From assembly GCA_023436715.1 (NCBI GenBank), contig JAEZIJ010000232.1:13294-77293 (forward strand): a stretch of 64,000 bases of DNA. Reading direction: 5' to 3'. The notes under the pieces are model-generated. The model made no database searches and had not been told where the DNA came from. It was given only the letters and a program-made list of their open reading frames with translations. The position numbers and the translations under genes are program-made. This DNA comes from Acidobacteriota bacterium. Lineage in GTDB: Bacteria > Acidobacteriota > Terriglobia > Bryobacterales > Bryobacteraceae. Below are positions 23,303-32,062 of the stretch, in pieces (the first letter of the stretch is position 1; every line of letters begins with the position of its first letter).

Positions 23303-24136
23303 ATGGCTCATACACCCACAGGCGAAATGCCCAAGCTCCCGATTCCCGGCGTGCAGAATCTGATCGCGGTCGGTTCAGGTAAAGGAGGAGTAGGCAAGAC
23401 CACGGTTGCCGTGAATCTCGCCCTGGCGCTGGCGAAACTAGGCCACCGCGTCGGCTTGCTCGACGCCGACGTGTATGGACCGAACGTCCCGCTGATGCTG
23501 GGTGTGACCGAGGCTCCGCAGGCGATCGGTGAACGCATTCAGCCGATCGAGCGCCACGGGCTGCGCATCATGTCGATGGGGTTCATCAGCCCCGGCGACA
23601 AGCCGCTGATCTGGCGCGGGCCCATGCTGCACAGCGTAGTGCAGCAGTTCCTGCGCGGGGTTGATTGGGGCGACCTCGAGTACCTGATCGTCGATCTGCC
23701 GCCGGGAACCGGCGACGTGCAGCTTACTCTGATCCAGACGGCGCCGATCACGGGATCAATCGTGGTGACTACGCCGTCCGACGTATCGCTCGAAGACGCA
23801 CGGAAGGCCGTCCACATGTTCCGTCAGGTGCGGGTGGAGATCCTCGGCATCGTCGAGAACATGAGCTTCCTGATGTGCCCCCACTGCGACAAGCGCGTAG
23901 ACGTGTTCAGCTACGGCGGAGGCCAGCGCACGGCGGCGGAAATGGGTGTGAACTTCCTCGGAGAAGTGCCGCTCGATCCCGCAGTGCGCGTCGGTGGCGA
24001 TACCGGTGAATCGGTCGCACTGCGCAAGCCCGAGGACCCTCACGCCATCGCGTTTTACACGCTCGCGAAGAACTTGATCGCGCGCGTCGAGCAGGTGGGC
24101 GCGCCCAAGGGTCCGCGGATCGAAGTGACGGAGTAG
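23303..24136 (+). CDS. Mrp/NBP35 iron-sulfur cluster carrier ATPase
   Basis: P-loop ATPase that carries and delivers [4Fe-4S] clusters to apoproteins; 277 residues. The deviant Walker A GSGKGGVGKTTVAVNLA is at about residues 26-42, and DLPPGTGDVQ is the Walker B region. The cluster-binding pair is FLMCPHCDK. It lacks the N-terminal DUF59 domain found in many Mrp proteins, so it is a minimal version. Start ATG 23303 (a TTG at 23300 is in frame). Iron-sulfur enzymes encoded in this window, QueE and QueG, could be clients, but that is speculative. Confidence 0.93.
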   Translation: MAHTPTGEMPKLPIPGVQNLIAVGSGKGGVGKTTVAVNLALALAKLGHRVGLLDADVYGPNVPLMLGVTEAPQAIGERIQPIERHGLRIMSMGFISPGDKPLIWRGPMLHSVVQQFLRGVDWGDLEYLIVDLPPGTGDVQLTLIQTAPITGSIVVTTPSDVSLEDARKAVHMFRQVRVEILGIVENMSFLMCPHCDKRVDVFSYGGGQRTAAEMGVNFLGEVPLDPAVRVGGDTGESVALRKPEDPHAIAFYTLAKNLIARVEQVGAPKGPRIEVTE

Positions 24137-24201
24137 GCCCCCAAGGTGGGGTCGGCCCTTCCGGGCTGCCGCCGGGCTAGCGGCATCGTCTCGAAACTGG
24201 C

Positions 24202-24576
24202 CTACAAAAGGGCTCCGACGAGCACCACGACCGAGCGTTCGATCGCAGTCTCGATCGCGTACGTTGCCAGCTTCTTGGCGAACCGGCTGCCGAACTCGTT
24301 GGCCGCCGCGCTGCGCAGGTGCACGGGCGTTTTCGGGAGTGCGGGCTGCAAAAAGTATCCACGTTCTCTCAGCAGAGTGGTGATTGCCGGTCCGCTAGTC
24401 AGCGCGGGGTCGTAGTGGACAACAATACTGCCCGTCAGCGTGTTCACTTCGGAGGAACGGACTCCGGGAACACCCGCCAGGAGCGCTTTCGCGGCGCTTG
24501 CCTTGGTCTCGTCCTTCTTGACGGCAGCCGACCTGACCCTCAGGCGGCCCGGAATGTGATGTACGTAGTAGCTCAC
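24202..24576 (-). CDS. Cysteine-less HMA-like domain protein
   Basis: A 124-residue protein with a ferredoxin-like heavy-metal-associated fold at residues 1-70 (VHHIPGRLRVRSAAVKKDE, then VNTLTGSIVVHYDPALT). The metal-binding CxxC of classic HMA domains is absent. The C-terminal part (FGSRFAKKLATYAIETAIER and a hydrophobic VVVLVGALL end) could be membrane-associated. It is the last gene of a minus-strand group with a second HMA-like protein, a DUF5132-like protein and a P-type ATPase, which suggests a regulatory or assembly role for that pump. Metal binding is doubtful. Confidence 0.65.
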   Translation of the reverse strand: MSYYVHHIPGRLRVRSAAVKKDETKASAAKALLAGVPGVRSSEVNTLTGSIVVHYDPALTSGPAITTLLRERGYFLQPALPKTPVHLRSAAANEFGSRFAKKLATYAIETAIERSVVVLVGALL

Positions 24577-24622
24577 AGGAGCATCTCCATCTTCATTCGA
24601 TCAGGCTCCTGTTACGCTTTTG

Positions 24623-25111
24623 TTACGGCAAGGTGAATTGTGGCAACGATTTACCGCCTTTAATCGGCCAAATCAGCACCAGAGCGGACCAGAGCAGAGT
24701 GAAAGCCGGCGGAAGAAACTGCTTTCTAAGGACTTGCACCGTCGCGCCAGCTACCAGGAACAGCACGACCGCGCTCCTCAGGTCCACCTGCCCCCGGGTG
24801 ATGCCGACCAGGCCCTCGTCGACGTCGCCAACGCGGTCCGCGAGCCGATCCGCAAGCATAAGGGCAGCCGCGGTCGTCGTGATGAGTGAAAAGAGACCGT
24901 GACGCTCGGCGAAGCTGCCGATGGCCTCCAGGTCGCCATCGTGCTTGATGAGGATGTTGCCGGTGCGGGAATCCGTGTGGACGGCCTGAACGGTATCGAG
25001 CTCCGTTAGCTTCTGCCCTACATGCGCGAAATACTGCGGATCGTGCTTCTTCTCGGGGATGTGCAGCCGGACCCGGCCGTGCATTTTGTGTTTGATGTGA
25101 GCTCGCGGCAT
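24623..25111 (-). CDS. HMA-like domain protein with two membrane segments
   Basis: A 162-residue protein. Residues 5-70 form an HMA-like fold (HGRVRLHIPEKKHDPQYF, then VHTDSRTGNILIKHDGD) without cysteines. It is followed by a helix and two hydrophobic stretches (SAVVLFLVAGATVQVL and AFTLLWSALVLIWPI) that should span the membrane. Start ATG 25111, seven bases after the DUF5132-like stop, so it is in the same operon as the P-type ATPase. I infer a pump-associated membrane protein; no published function is known to me. Confidence 0.65.
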   Translation of the reverse strand: MPRAHIKHKMHGRVRLHIPEKKHDPQYFAHVGQKLTELDTVQAVHTDSRTGNILIKHDGDLEAIGSFAERHGLFSLITTTAAALMLADRLADRVGDVDEGLVGITRGQVDLRSAVVLFLVAGATVQVLRKQFLPPAFTLLWSALVLIWPIKGGKSLPQFTLP

Positions 25112-25118
25112 AGGTCCC

Positions 25119-25424
25119 TCAGTTGACGGTCTCCGGTTCGCCTGGAGCAGCGCCGTGATTGCCGCCCTGCTCGGGGCGGCCCTGGCGCTCGGCATCGAGC
25201 TCCGCCCGGGCCTCGGCCACGAGGTCCTCGAACGCCTCCCCGAATTCGGCGGTCTTCTCCCGTCCCTTGTCCAGGAAAGTCAGACTCGACTTAATCGCGG
25301 CCTTGGCGAGCGGCCTGCCCATACCCCGGAAAGCCGGACCGATGTTCTTGAGCAGCCCGGCGGCAGCCAAGCCGATAGCAATGCCGATAAGCACATTTCT
25401 CTGCTCATCTTCCAGTAACGCCAT
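25119..25424 (-). CDS. DUF5132-like small membrane protein
   Basis: A 101-residue protein with one N-terminal membrane helix (NVLIGIAIGLAAAGLLKNIG), then an amphipathic charged helix (EFGEAFEDLVAEARAELDAE) and a Gly/Pro/Glu-rich tail. I assign it to the DUF5132-like group by pattern only. It sits 19 bases downstream of a P-type ATPase gene. In mycobacteria, small single-helix proteins (PacL) stabilise neighbouring P-type pumps; a comparable role here is inference. Confidence 0.6.
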   Translation of the reverse strand: MALLEDEQRNVLIGIAIGLAAAGLLKNIGPAFRGMGRPLAKAAIKSSLTFLDKGREKTAEFGEAFEDLVAEARAELDAERQGRPEQGGNHGAAPGEPETVN

Positions 25425-25443
25425 ATCTTAAGATTCCTTAAGT

Positions 25444-28404
25444 CTATTCTGACGCGAGTTGCCGCTCTGTCAAGTCGTTTATCGCGTTCGGGGCCGGAAG
25501 CCGCCGCTTCATCGCTTCGTTCACCGTGAGACTGGCGAGCGAGGCAGTACCGCAGACCAGAGCGTCGATGAGACCCACGCGCTCGGTCCCGAGTACAGCC
25601 GACAGGCCGAACTGGGAGAGCAGAAGCGCGGCGAAACCACCGAGCAGAGACGCGGACAGCATGTGGTTTGAGGCGCCTTCGAGCATGCCGGCCGACTCCG
25701 AACGGGCGGAGAAGCCGTGGAGTAGTTGAGCGGCGGTGAGCGTGAGGAAAGCGATCGATCCCGCGCGCGCCCCCGCGCCGTAACGGGAGATGCCATACGC
25801 ATAAGCCGCCGCGGCCGCCCCGGACATGACCGCGGCCTGCGTTCCCAGACGCCGCAGTTCCGGTTTTCCGAGCACAGGCTGCCAGGGATCGGCCGGCGGA
25901 CGCCGCATGATGCCCGGTTCGGCTGGCCCGACCGCGAGCGCGATTTCCGGGAAGACGTCCGTAATGAGGTTGATCCAAAGCAGTTGGCGGGCGGTGAGCG
26001 GCTGCCCCGCCCCGGCCGCAAGCGAGCCGAGCGTGAGCAATACCTCGCTCGCGTTCGTGGCGGAGATGTAATGAATGGATTTACGGATGTTGTCGTGGAC
26101 GCGGCGGCCTTCACGCACGGCGGGCAGCAGGGTCTGGATGTTGTCCTCGGTCAGGATGACATCGGCGACCTCGCGGGCCACTTGCGTCCCGCCCCGGCCG
26201 AGTGCGATACCGACGTCGGCGGCCTTGAGCGCCGGGCCGTCGTTGATGCCGTCGCCGGTCATGGCTACGACGGCGCCCGTGCTCTGGAGCGCGCGCACGA
26301 TTCTCAGCTTTTGCGCGGGGTTCACGCGCGAGAAGATCTGGGCGCTCGATACACCCTCGCCCAGTTCGGCGGACTCCAGGCTTTCCAGGCGGGTGGAATC
26401 GAAGACGTTGAGGTGGCGTCCGCCGTTCAGATCGAGCGCCCGGCCCACGGCGTGCGCGGTGGCGGTCTGGTCCCCCGTAACCATCACCGGGCGGATACCG
26501 GCGGCGCGGAATTCGCGCATCAACTCCATGAGGCCTTCGCGCGGGGGGTCGGCGATGCCGACCAGACCCAGCCAGACCAGGCCGTGCTCCCCGGTATCGC
26601 GGCAGGCGACCCCGAGGACGCGCAGGGCGGCGCCGGCCATGCGTTCGTTCTCGCCCTGGATCTGGCGCCGTTCGGCATCCGTGAGGGGATGCAGGCCGCC
26701 GCCGTTGGCGACGCGGCCGCAGAGCGCGAGCACCTCCGCAGGGCTCCCCTTCACGGCTTCCAGCGTGCGGCCGGCTCCCGCGTCGTGTATTGTCGTCATG
26801 CGGTTCTGCTGGTCCGTTCGCTGGAAGATTGTGCGCAAGGGGTAGCGGCGGCGCAGCGCCGGGACGTCGAGCCCGCTGTTCAAGGCCATGCGGACGAGCG
26901 CGGCCTCGGTCGGGGAGCCGTTCACCGCTACGCAACCGTTGATTTGCTCCAGCTCGGCTTCGCTACAGAGCGAGCAGATTTCGAGGAGCCTGAGCAGTTC
27001 GGGGTGGACGGACAGTTCCAGCGGCTTGCCGCCGGAGAAGAACGTGCCCCCGCTCACTTCGTACCGGCTCTTGCCGGCCGAAACCGCGACCACGGACATC
27101 TGGTTCAGAGTGAGGGTGCCGGTCTTGTCGAAGCAGACGACCTCGACCGTTCCCAGCGTTTCGACGGCCTCTATGCGGCGCACAAGCACTTTGTTCCGCA
27201 TCATCGATTTCACGCTGCCGGCCAGCGCGACCGTGGCGACCGTGGGCAGGTTTTCCGGAACCGCGGCGACGGCGAGCGCAATCGCGCTGCGTGCCATTTC
27301 GAGCAGCGAGTAGCCGCGGAGGAGCCCCAGGGCAAGGGCGGCAGCCGCGATTCCGCCCGTCCACCAGACCATCTGGCCCCCGAGCGCACGCAGTTGCCGC
27401 TGCATAGGCGTTTCGCGCTGCGCGCTGGATGCAATCAGTTCCTGGACCGCGCCGATTTCCGTGCTCCGGCCGGTGGCGACAACCACCGCCGCGCCGCTTC
27501 CGCCGGTGATCGCGGAGCCGCGGTAGACCATGTTGACGCGGTCCGCGAGCGGCAGTCCGGGGTCGGACAGCGCCCGCGTGACTTTATCCACGGGCATGCT
27601 TTCGCCGGTCAGCGCGGATTCGTCCACGGTAAGGCTGTCTACGGCGACGAGGCGGGCGTCGGCGGGCACCTGGCCGCCGCGCGCAAGAAGGATCAGGTCG
27701 CCCGGGATGACGCGTTCCGCCCGGATCTGCGCGGTCCGGCCGTCGCGAACCACCACGGCAACCGGCTCGGCAAGGTTCAGCAGGGATGTGACGGTGCGCT
27801 CGGCCTGGGCCTCTGTGTAGGCGCCGATCGAGGCGTTGAGCAGAACGACCGCTGAAATCACCACTGCGTCGGCGATGCCTCCGGTTGCTACGGAGACGGC
27901 GGCCGAGCCGGCTAGCAGCAGCACGGGCAGGCTCTTGAACTGGTCGATGAAGATCTGGAGCGCCGAGCGGCCGTTCGGCTGCGGCAGGACGTTCGGACCG
28001 TACTCGGCAAGCCTTTCGGCCGCGACCGACGAGGCCAGTCCCTGGGTGGGAGAAGTGTGCCAGAAACCGGCGACCTCGCCCGTAGTGGCTGTGTGCCAGA
28101 GTGTGGCACAGGCCTCCTGACCTGTGCTGCACACGCCGGGAGGCCTGTGCCACTCCCGGCACACGACCTCGATCAAGCCGACGACTTCAGGGATCTGGCG
28201 ATCCGGATCGAAGTAGACGAGTACGCTGCTCGTGACCGTGTTGGCCGCGACGTTCCTGATTCCCGGTTTGCCTGGGAGTTCCTTTTCCAGTGCGCGCTTC
28301 AGGTCGGGGCATCCGTGCAGGCCGGCGACCCTAAACCTTGCCCTTCCCCGTATCGCGGTGTGAATTGCAGAAATGGCGCCCTCGCCCGGGCTACCGTTCC
28401 CCAT
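25444..28404 (-). CDS. Cation-translocating P-type ATPase with N-terminal HMA-like domain
   Basis: A 986-residue inner-membrane pump. An HMA-like fold at about residues 12-75 has a single Cys (GLHGCPDL) instead of CxxC. The core has the actuator loop LTGES, the phosphorylation site DKTGTLT with Asp426, GDGIND in the hinge, and a membrane motif AVPENLP (M4) close to the PEGLP of Ca/Mg-type pumps and unlike the CPC of copper/zinc pumps; the ion is therefore uncertain. About ten membrane segments are present, including the C-terminal P2-type block. The ATG at 28404 is chosen; a TTG at 28434 is an alternative. Residues about 81-105 are encoded by a palindromic repeat (28091-28164), an in-frame insertion in the linker. 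Confidence 0.9.
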   Translation of the reverse strand: MGNGSPGEGAISAIHTAIRGRARFRVAGLHGCPDLKRALEKELPGKPGIRNVAANTVTSSVLVYFDPDRQIPEVVGLIEVVCREWHRPPGVCSTGQEACATLWHTATTGEVAGFWHTSPTQGLASSVAAERLAEYGPNVLPQPNGRSALQIFIDQFKSLPVLLLAGSAAVSVATGGIADAVVISAVVLLNASIGAYTEAQAERTVTSLLNLAEPVAVVVRDGRTAQIRAERVIPGDLILLARGGQVPADARLVAVDSLTVDESALTGESMPVDKVTRALSDPGLPLADRVNMVYRGSAITGGSGAAVVVATGRSTEIGAVQELIASSAQRETPMQRQLRALGGQMVWWTGGIAAAALALGLLRGYSLLEMARSAIALAVAAVPENLPTVATVALAGSVKSMMRNKVLVRRIEAVETLGTVEVVCFDKTGTLTLNQMSVVAVSAGKSRYEVSGGTFFSGGKPLELSVHPELLRLLEICSLCSEAELEQINGCVAVNGSPTEAALVRMALNSGLDVPALRRRYPLRTIFQRTDQQNRMTTIHDAGAGRTLEAVKGSPAEVLALCGRVANGGGLHPLTDAERRQIQGENERMAGAALRVLGVACRDTGEHGLVWLGLVGIADPPREGLMELMREFRAAGIRPVMVTGDQTATAHAVGRALDLNGGRHLNVFDSTRLESLESAELGEGVSSAQIFSRVNPAQKLRIVRALQSTGAVVAMTGDGINDGPALKAADVGIALGRGGTQVAREVADVILTEDNIQTLLPAVREGRRVHDNIRKSIHYISATNASEVLLTLGSLAAGAGQPLTARQLLWINLITDVFPEIALAVGPAEPGIMRRPPADPWQPVLGKPELRRLGTQAAVMSGAAAAAYAYGISRYGAGARAGSIAFLTLTAAQLLHGFSARSESAGMLEGASNHMLSASLLGGFAALLLSQFGLSAVLGTERVGLIDALVCGTASLASLTVNEAMKRRLPAPNAINDLTERQLASE
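28091..28164. repeat. Palindromic repeat inside the P-type ATPase gene
   Basis: A perfect 15-bp inverted repeat, GTGGCACAGGCCTCC (28103-28117) and GGAGGCCTGTGCCAC (28139-28153), is nested inside an outer pair GTGTGCC (28091-28097) and GGCACAC (28158-28164). The structure lies between the HMA-like and actuator parts and is translated as a Trp/His/Cys-containing linker (HRPPGVCSTGQEACATLWHT). Confidence 0.8.
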
Positions 28405-28512
28405 GTTGTGCTTTGCCACCTCCGGTCGGGACAATCAAATGATACCCCCAAATCGGGAGTTAGATGAACGTTCGTTAAGGCAAAGCGGGGTATCGAGCAG
28501 GTCAGGCCTGTT

Positions 28513-30954
28513 CTACTCGCAGCGCAAGGCGGTGAGCGGCGATACCTTCGTCGCACGCCGGGCTGGCGTGTAGCTCGCGGCGATAGCGGCTCCGAACAGG
28601 ACAGCGGCGACGCAGCCGAAGGTCAGCGGATCGGTTGCTTTGACACCGAACAGCATACCCGAGATGAGCCGGGTGAGGCCGAGCGCGGCAACCGCGCCGA
28701 TGGCAATTCCGAGACCGCCTAGCAGTGCGGCCTTTCCGATCACCATACGCATGATGTCGCCCGCCGTGGCCCCCATCGCGAGGCGGACGCCGATCTCATG
28801 GCTGCGGCGGTTCACGGCGTACGCCATCACTCCGTAGATCCCCACGACGGCCAGCAGCAGCGCCAGACCGGCAAAGATGGCCAGCAGCAGCATGTTCAGA
28901 CGGCGCGAGGCAACGGACCCTGAGACGAGCTGTTCCGCGGTGCGCACGTCTGTAACCAGCGCGCTCGGGTCGAGTTCGGCGCTCGCGCGGCGCACGGCCG
29001 CGGCCAGCGTGCCCGGCTCGCCTTCGGAACGGACCACCAGGGTCACACCCCGGCGCGGAAACTGATAACCGGACCAGTACCAGATCGGAGGCGCCTCCGA
29101 GTCCGGCCCGTAGTCGCGCGTGTCGCCCACGAGGCCGATCACCGTCACTAGAGGCCCGTTCATCTCCGGGAAGCCGTACCGGAAGCTCTTGCCGACGGGG
29201 TCCTCGTTCGGCCAGAACCGCCTGGCCATGGTCTCGTTGATCAGAACGGCAAAGGTCTTGCCGCGGAACCACTCGGCAATCCTGTCGCGGCGAAAGTCCC
29301 CGACACGCCCGTCCGCCGGAGTGAACAGCCGGCCGCGCAGCAGGGGGATTCCCATCGTGCGGAAGTACTCCGGGTGCGCCACGCGGTGGTCCGCGCTCGG
29401 CAGTTTGCCGCGCGGCGGGATGGGCTGGTCGGCGCGGCAGAACACGGCACTGGAGAACATCCCGCCGAGCGGTATCTGGTCGATGCTGCCGGCCGATTTG
29501 ACACCGGGCATCGCCTGCGCCCGCTCGACGAGCCTGTCGTAGAACGCGGAGGCCTGCTCGAAGGAGATGGCGTCGGAGTCAGGCAGGCTCACCTTCGCCA
29601 TCAGCATGTGTTCCGTCCGGAATCCAAGGCGGACGTTCATGAGCTTATCGAGTGTGCGCAGCAGGAGCCCCGCGCCCACCAGGAGCACCAGCGAAAGGGC
29701 GACTTCGGCGACGACGAGCGCGTCCCGCAGGCGTCCGCGGGAGGATGCGCCGGTGGTGCGCGTACCGTCGCGCATGGCGTCGCTCAGATTCACGCGGAGG
29801 CCGTCGAGGGCCGGGAAGAGGCCGAACAGCACCCCGGTCAGCAGCGAGACGAGCAGCGTGAAACCGAGAACGCGAAGGTCGATGCTCAGCCCGCCGGCCG
29901 CCAGGGATGCGGGCACGAGGCGAATCAGCCCGGCGAAACTCCAGCGCGCGAGCAGGATGCCGAGCGCGCCTCCCGCAATGGCCAGCAACACGCTTTCGGT
30001 GAGCAGTTGCCGGACGACGTGCCACCGCGACGCGCCTAGGGCGGCCCGGAGCGCCATCTCCTTCTTGCGGTCCGACGCCCGCGCCAGCAGTAGGTTCGCC
30101 ACGTTTACGCACGCGATCAAAAGGATGAAAGACACGGCGCCGAGCAGCATGGTGACGGGCTGGCGCGAGTCTCCCGCCACGCGTTCGCGCAGGCCGGTCA
30201 CCCTGGCCCCGATGCCCGTGTTCCACGCCGGGTACGTCTTCTCAAGGCGGGCGGCGATCGTGCTCATCTGCGCCTGCGCTTTCTCCAGTGTGACGCCTCC
30301 ATCCAGCCGCGCGATGGCGTACACGCCATTGTGGTTCTCGCGCATGTAGAGGACCGACCGCGTGACAGTGTCGGAAATGGGAATGAGGACGTCCATTGCC
30401 TGGTAAAACCGGAACTCCGCCGGCAGGACGCCGATGACCGTGTAGTTGCGCTGATCGACCGAGACGGGTTTGCCGAGGACGGCCGGGTCCGAACCGAAGC
30501 GCGTCTGCCAGATCTTGTAGGTGAGTATGGCGACGGGCGCGGCGCCCTCGCGGTCGTCCTCGGCGCGGAAGTCGCGGCCGAGGAGGGGAGAGATGCGCAG
30601 CGCGCGCAGGAAATCGGCGGCAACAAAGCCGGCGGGAATACGTTCGGCGGTTCCCGAGACCATCATGGTGGCGTCGTGCACGTGATGGGCGGCCATCGCT
30701 TCGAAAACGTCAGCCTGCTTCTTCCAGTCGAGGTAGTTCGGGTAGGACACGGAAATCCTGCCGCCGCCACTCCTACCTTCAGCGATTTCCACGAGCCGGT
30801 CCGCGTCCGGATAGGGCAGCGGGCGCAGGAAAACCGCGTTTACGACGCTGAAGATGGCGGTATTGGCGCCTATGCCGAGCCCGAGGGCAAGAACGGCGAT
30901 GCCAGTCAGGCCCGGGGATTTCAGCAGGGTGCGGACGGCGTACCGGATGTTCAT
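28513..30954 (-). CDS. ADOP-type FtsX/MacB permease
   Basis: An 813-residue permease of the acidobacterial duplicated orphan permease type. The N-terminus is diagnostic: YAVRTLLKSPGLTGIAVLAL, then GANTAIFSVVNAVFLRPLPY. A MacB-like periplasmic domain (about 60-250) is followed by a first FtsX core (ILLIACVNVANLLLARASDR at about 280), and a second periplasmic plus FtsX unit ends RRSHEIGVRLAMGATAGDI. About eight membrane helices are expected. No ATPase gene is next to it, as is usual for the family. The start ATG 30954 lies 66 bases after the cytochrome gene's stop on the same strand. Substrate unknown; related proteins export peptides or lipids. Confidence 0.92.
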   Translation of the reverse strand: MNIRYAVRTLLKSPGLTGIAVLALGLGIGANTAIFSVVNAVFLRPLPYPDADRLVEIAEGRSGGGRISVSYPNYLDWKKQADVFEAMAAHHVHDATMMVSGTAERIPAGFVAADFLRALRISPLLGRDFRAEDDREGAAPVAILTYKIWQTRFGSDPAVLGKPVSVDQRNYTVIGVLPAEFRFYQAMDVLIPISDTVTRSVLYMRENHNGVYAIARLDGGVTLEKAQAQMSTIAARLEKTYPAWNTGIGARVTGLRERVAGDSRQPVTMLLGAVSFILLIACVNVANLLLARASDRKKEMALRAALGASRWHVVRQLLTESVLLAIAGGALGILLARWSFAGLIRLVPASLAAGGLSIDLRVLGFTLLVSLLTGVLFGLFPALDGLRVNLSDAMRDGTRTTGASSRGRLRDALVVAEVALSLVLLVGAGLLLRTLDKLMNVRLGFRTEHMLMAKVSLPDSDAISFEQASAFYDRLVERAQAMPGVKSAGSIDQIPLGGMFSSAVFCRADQPIPPRGKLPSADHRVAHPEYFRTMGIPLLRGRLFTPADGRVGDFRRDRIAEWFRGKTFAVLINETMARRFWPNEDPVGKSFRYGFPEMNGPLVTVIGLVGDTRDYGPDSEAPPIWYWSGYQFPRRGVTLVVRSEGEPGTLAAAVRRASAELDPSALVTDVRTAEQLVSGSVASRRLNMLLLAIFAGLALLLAVVGIYGVMAYAVNRRSHEIGVRLAMGATAGDIMRMVIGKAALLGGLGIAIGAVAALGLTRLISGMLFGVKATDPLTFGCVAAVLFGAAIAASYTPARRATKVSPLTALRCE

Positions 30955-31020
30955 ACACCCAAGTACGCCGGGGCAGACCCGGGAGTTCGCAGTTTCTTGG
31001 TGGCACGCGACGCGTGCGCT

Positions 31021-32061
31021 CTACCTACCCGCCACCACAGCCGGTTTCTTTGGCACTCCTTTCGGGTGGCAGTCGATGCACTTCACGAAGTGGATGTTGT
31101 GCGCGCTCTTCGGGTCTTTGAACGTCGTATCCATCTTCTCCACATCGAGGCCGCAGTTGGAGAGTCGCGGGTGGCAGTTGGCGCAGGAGGCGCGGGTCTG
31201 CTGGCTGTGCTTCTGGTGGCAGGCGAGGCAGCTCAAACCTTCATGGACTCCGACCGGGGTGCGGTCGTCGCCCGAGTTCACCTGCATGCTCGCCAGCGGC
31301 GCGTGGCACTGGTAGCAGAGCGACTGCCGGCGGTCCGGGCTGATCTTCACGGCGCGCATACCTTCGAGCATCGCCGGCAGCGGCAGTGTTTTCACGGAGT
31401 AGCTTCCCTCGCCGCGGCGGTCGTAGAGCGCCAGCGAGGGCGGGAACAACTGCTTATCCGGCTTCGATAGCGGTTCCCCGGTGCGGTGTACCTGGTGGCA
31501 GGCGAGGCACGGAATCGCGGCGCGCTGGGCCATCTCCGGCGACCGCATCTTCCACGGTCCCTTGGTATCCACGGGCGTCACGAGGTCGCCGATGCTCCCG
31601 GCGTAGTGCATGCCGTGGCAGCGCAGGCAGTCGTCCATCAGTTGGCGCTGGCGGTTGTGCTTCGAGTCGGTGAAGAATCTCTGGTAGGTGGCCGAATGCG
31701 GTCCGGTCCTCCACTGCGCGAATTCCTGCTGGTGGCAGCTCTGGCAGCGCTCAGCCACGGGGTACAGTTCGGTGTGCTTGAGCCGGACGCGCTCGGGCAC
31801 GTTGTTGCCCCAGTGCGTGACGACGCGGCGGAAGTTCGCCAGATGGAAGCCGACGTCGAATGTGAGGGCGTCGCCGTGGCACTGGGTACACTTCACGTTG
31901 CGATGCGTGGAGGAATGCCAGTTGTCATATGACGATTGGATTTCGTGGCACCTGGCACAGGCCTTCCCGCCACCCGACTCGTAAACGAAGCTGCCCACCG
32001 GGACGGCCAGCAAGAGGAGAACCGGGCTGGCGATCGCCAGATAGCGATATTTCGCTTTCAT
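31021..32061 (-). CDS. Membrane-anchored nonaheme c-type cytochrome
   Basis: A 346-residue periplasmic electron carrier. An N-terminal uncleaved anchor (YLAIASPVLLLLAVPVGSFVY) precedes nine CxxCH haem sites: CARCH, CTQCH, CQSCH, CLRCH, CLACH, CYQCH, CLACH, CANCH and CIDCH. Spacing and anchor resemble NapC/NrfH-like and DmsE-like multihaem proteins. The gene starts one base after the stop of the GMC dehydrogenase gene, so it is almost surely its electron acceptor. It could pass electrons to quinone or to an outer-membrane acceptor. No porin or outer-membrane cytochrome gene is adjacent. Confidence 0.92.
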   Translation of the reverse strand: MKAKYRYLAIASPVLLLLAVPVGSFVYESGGGKACARCHEIQSSYDNWHSSTHRNVKCTQCHGDALTFDVGFHLANFRRVVTHWGNNVPERVRLKHTELYPVAERCQSCHQQEFAQWRTGPHSATYQRFFTDSKHNRQRQLMDDCLRCHGMHYAGSIGDLVTPVDTKGPWKMRSPEMAQRAAIPCLACHQVHRTGEPLSKPDKQLFPPSLALYDRRGEGSYSVKTLPLPAMLEGMRAVKISPDRRQSLCYQCHAPLASMQVNSGDDRTPVGVHEGLSCLACHQKHSQQTRASCANCHPRLSNCGLDVEKMDTTFKDPKSAHNIHFVKCIDCHPKGVPKKPAVVAGR

Positions 32062-32062
32062 A

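Noticed and set aside
25726..27855. 709-residue plus-strand frame
   Set aside because: Exact antisense of the P-type ATPase, with Arg/Gly/Ala-rich random composition.
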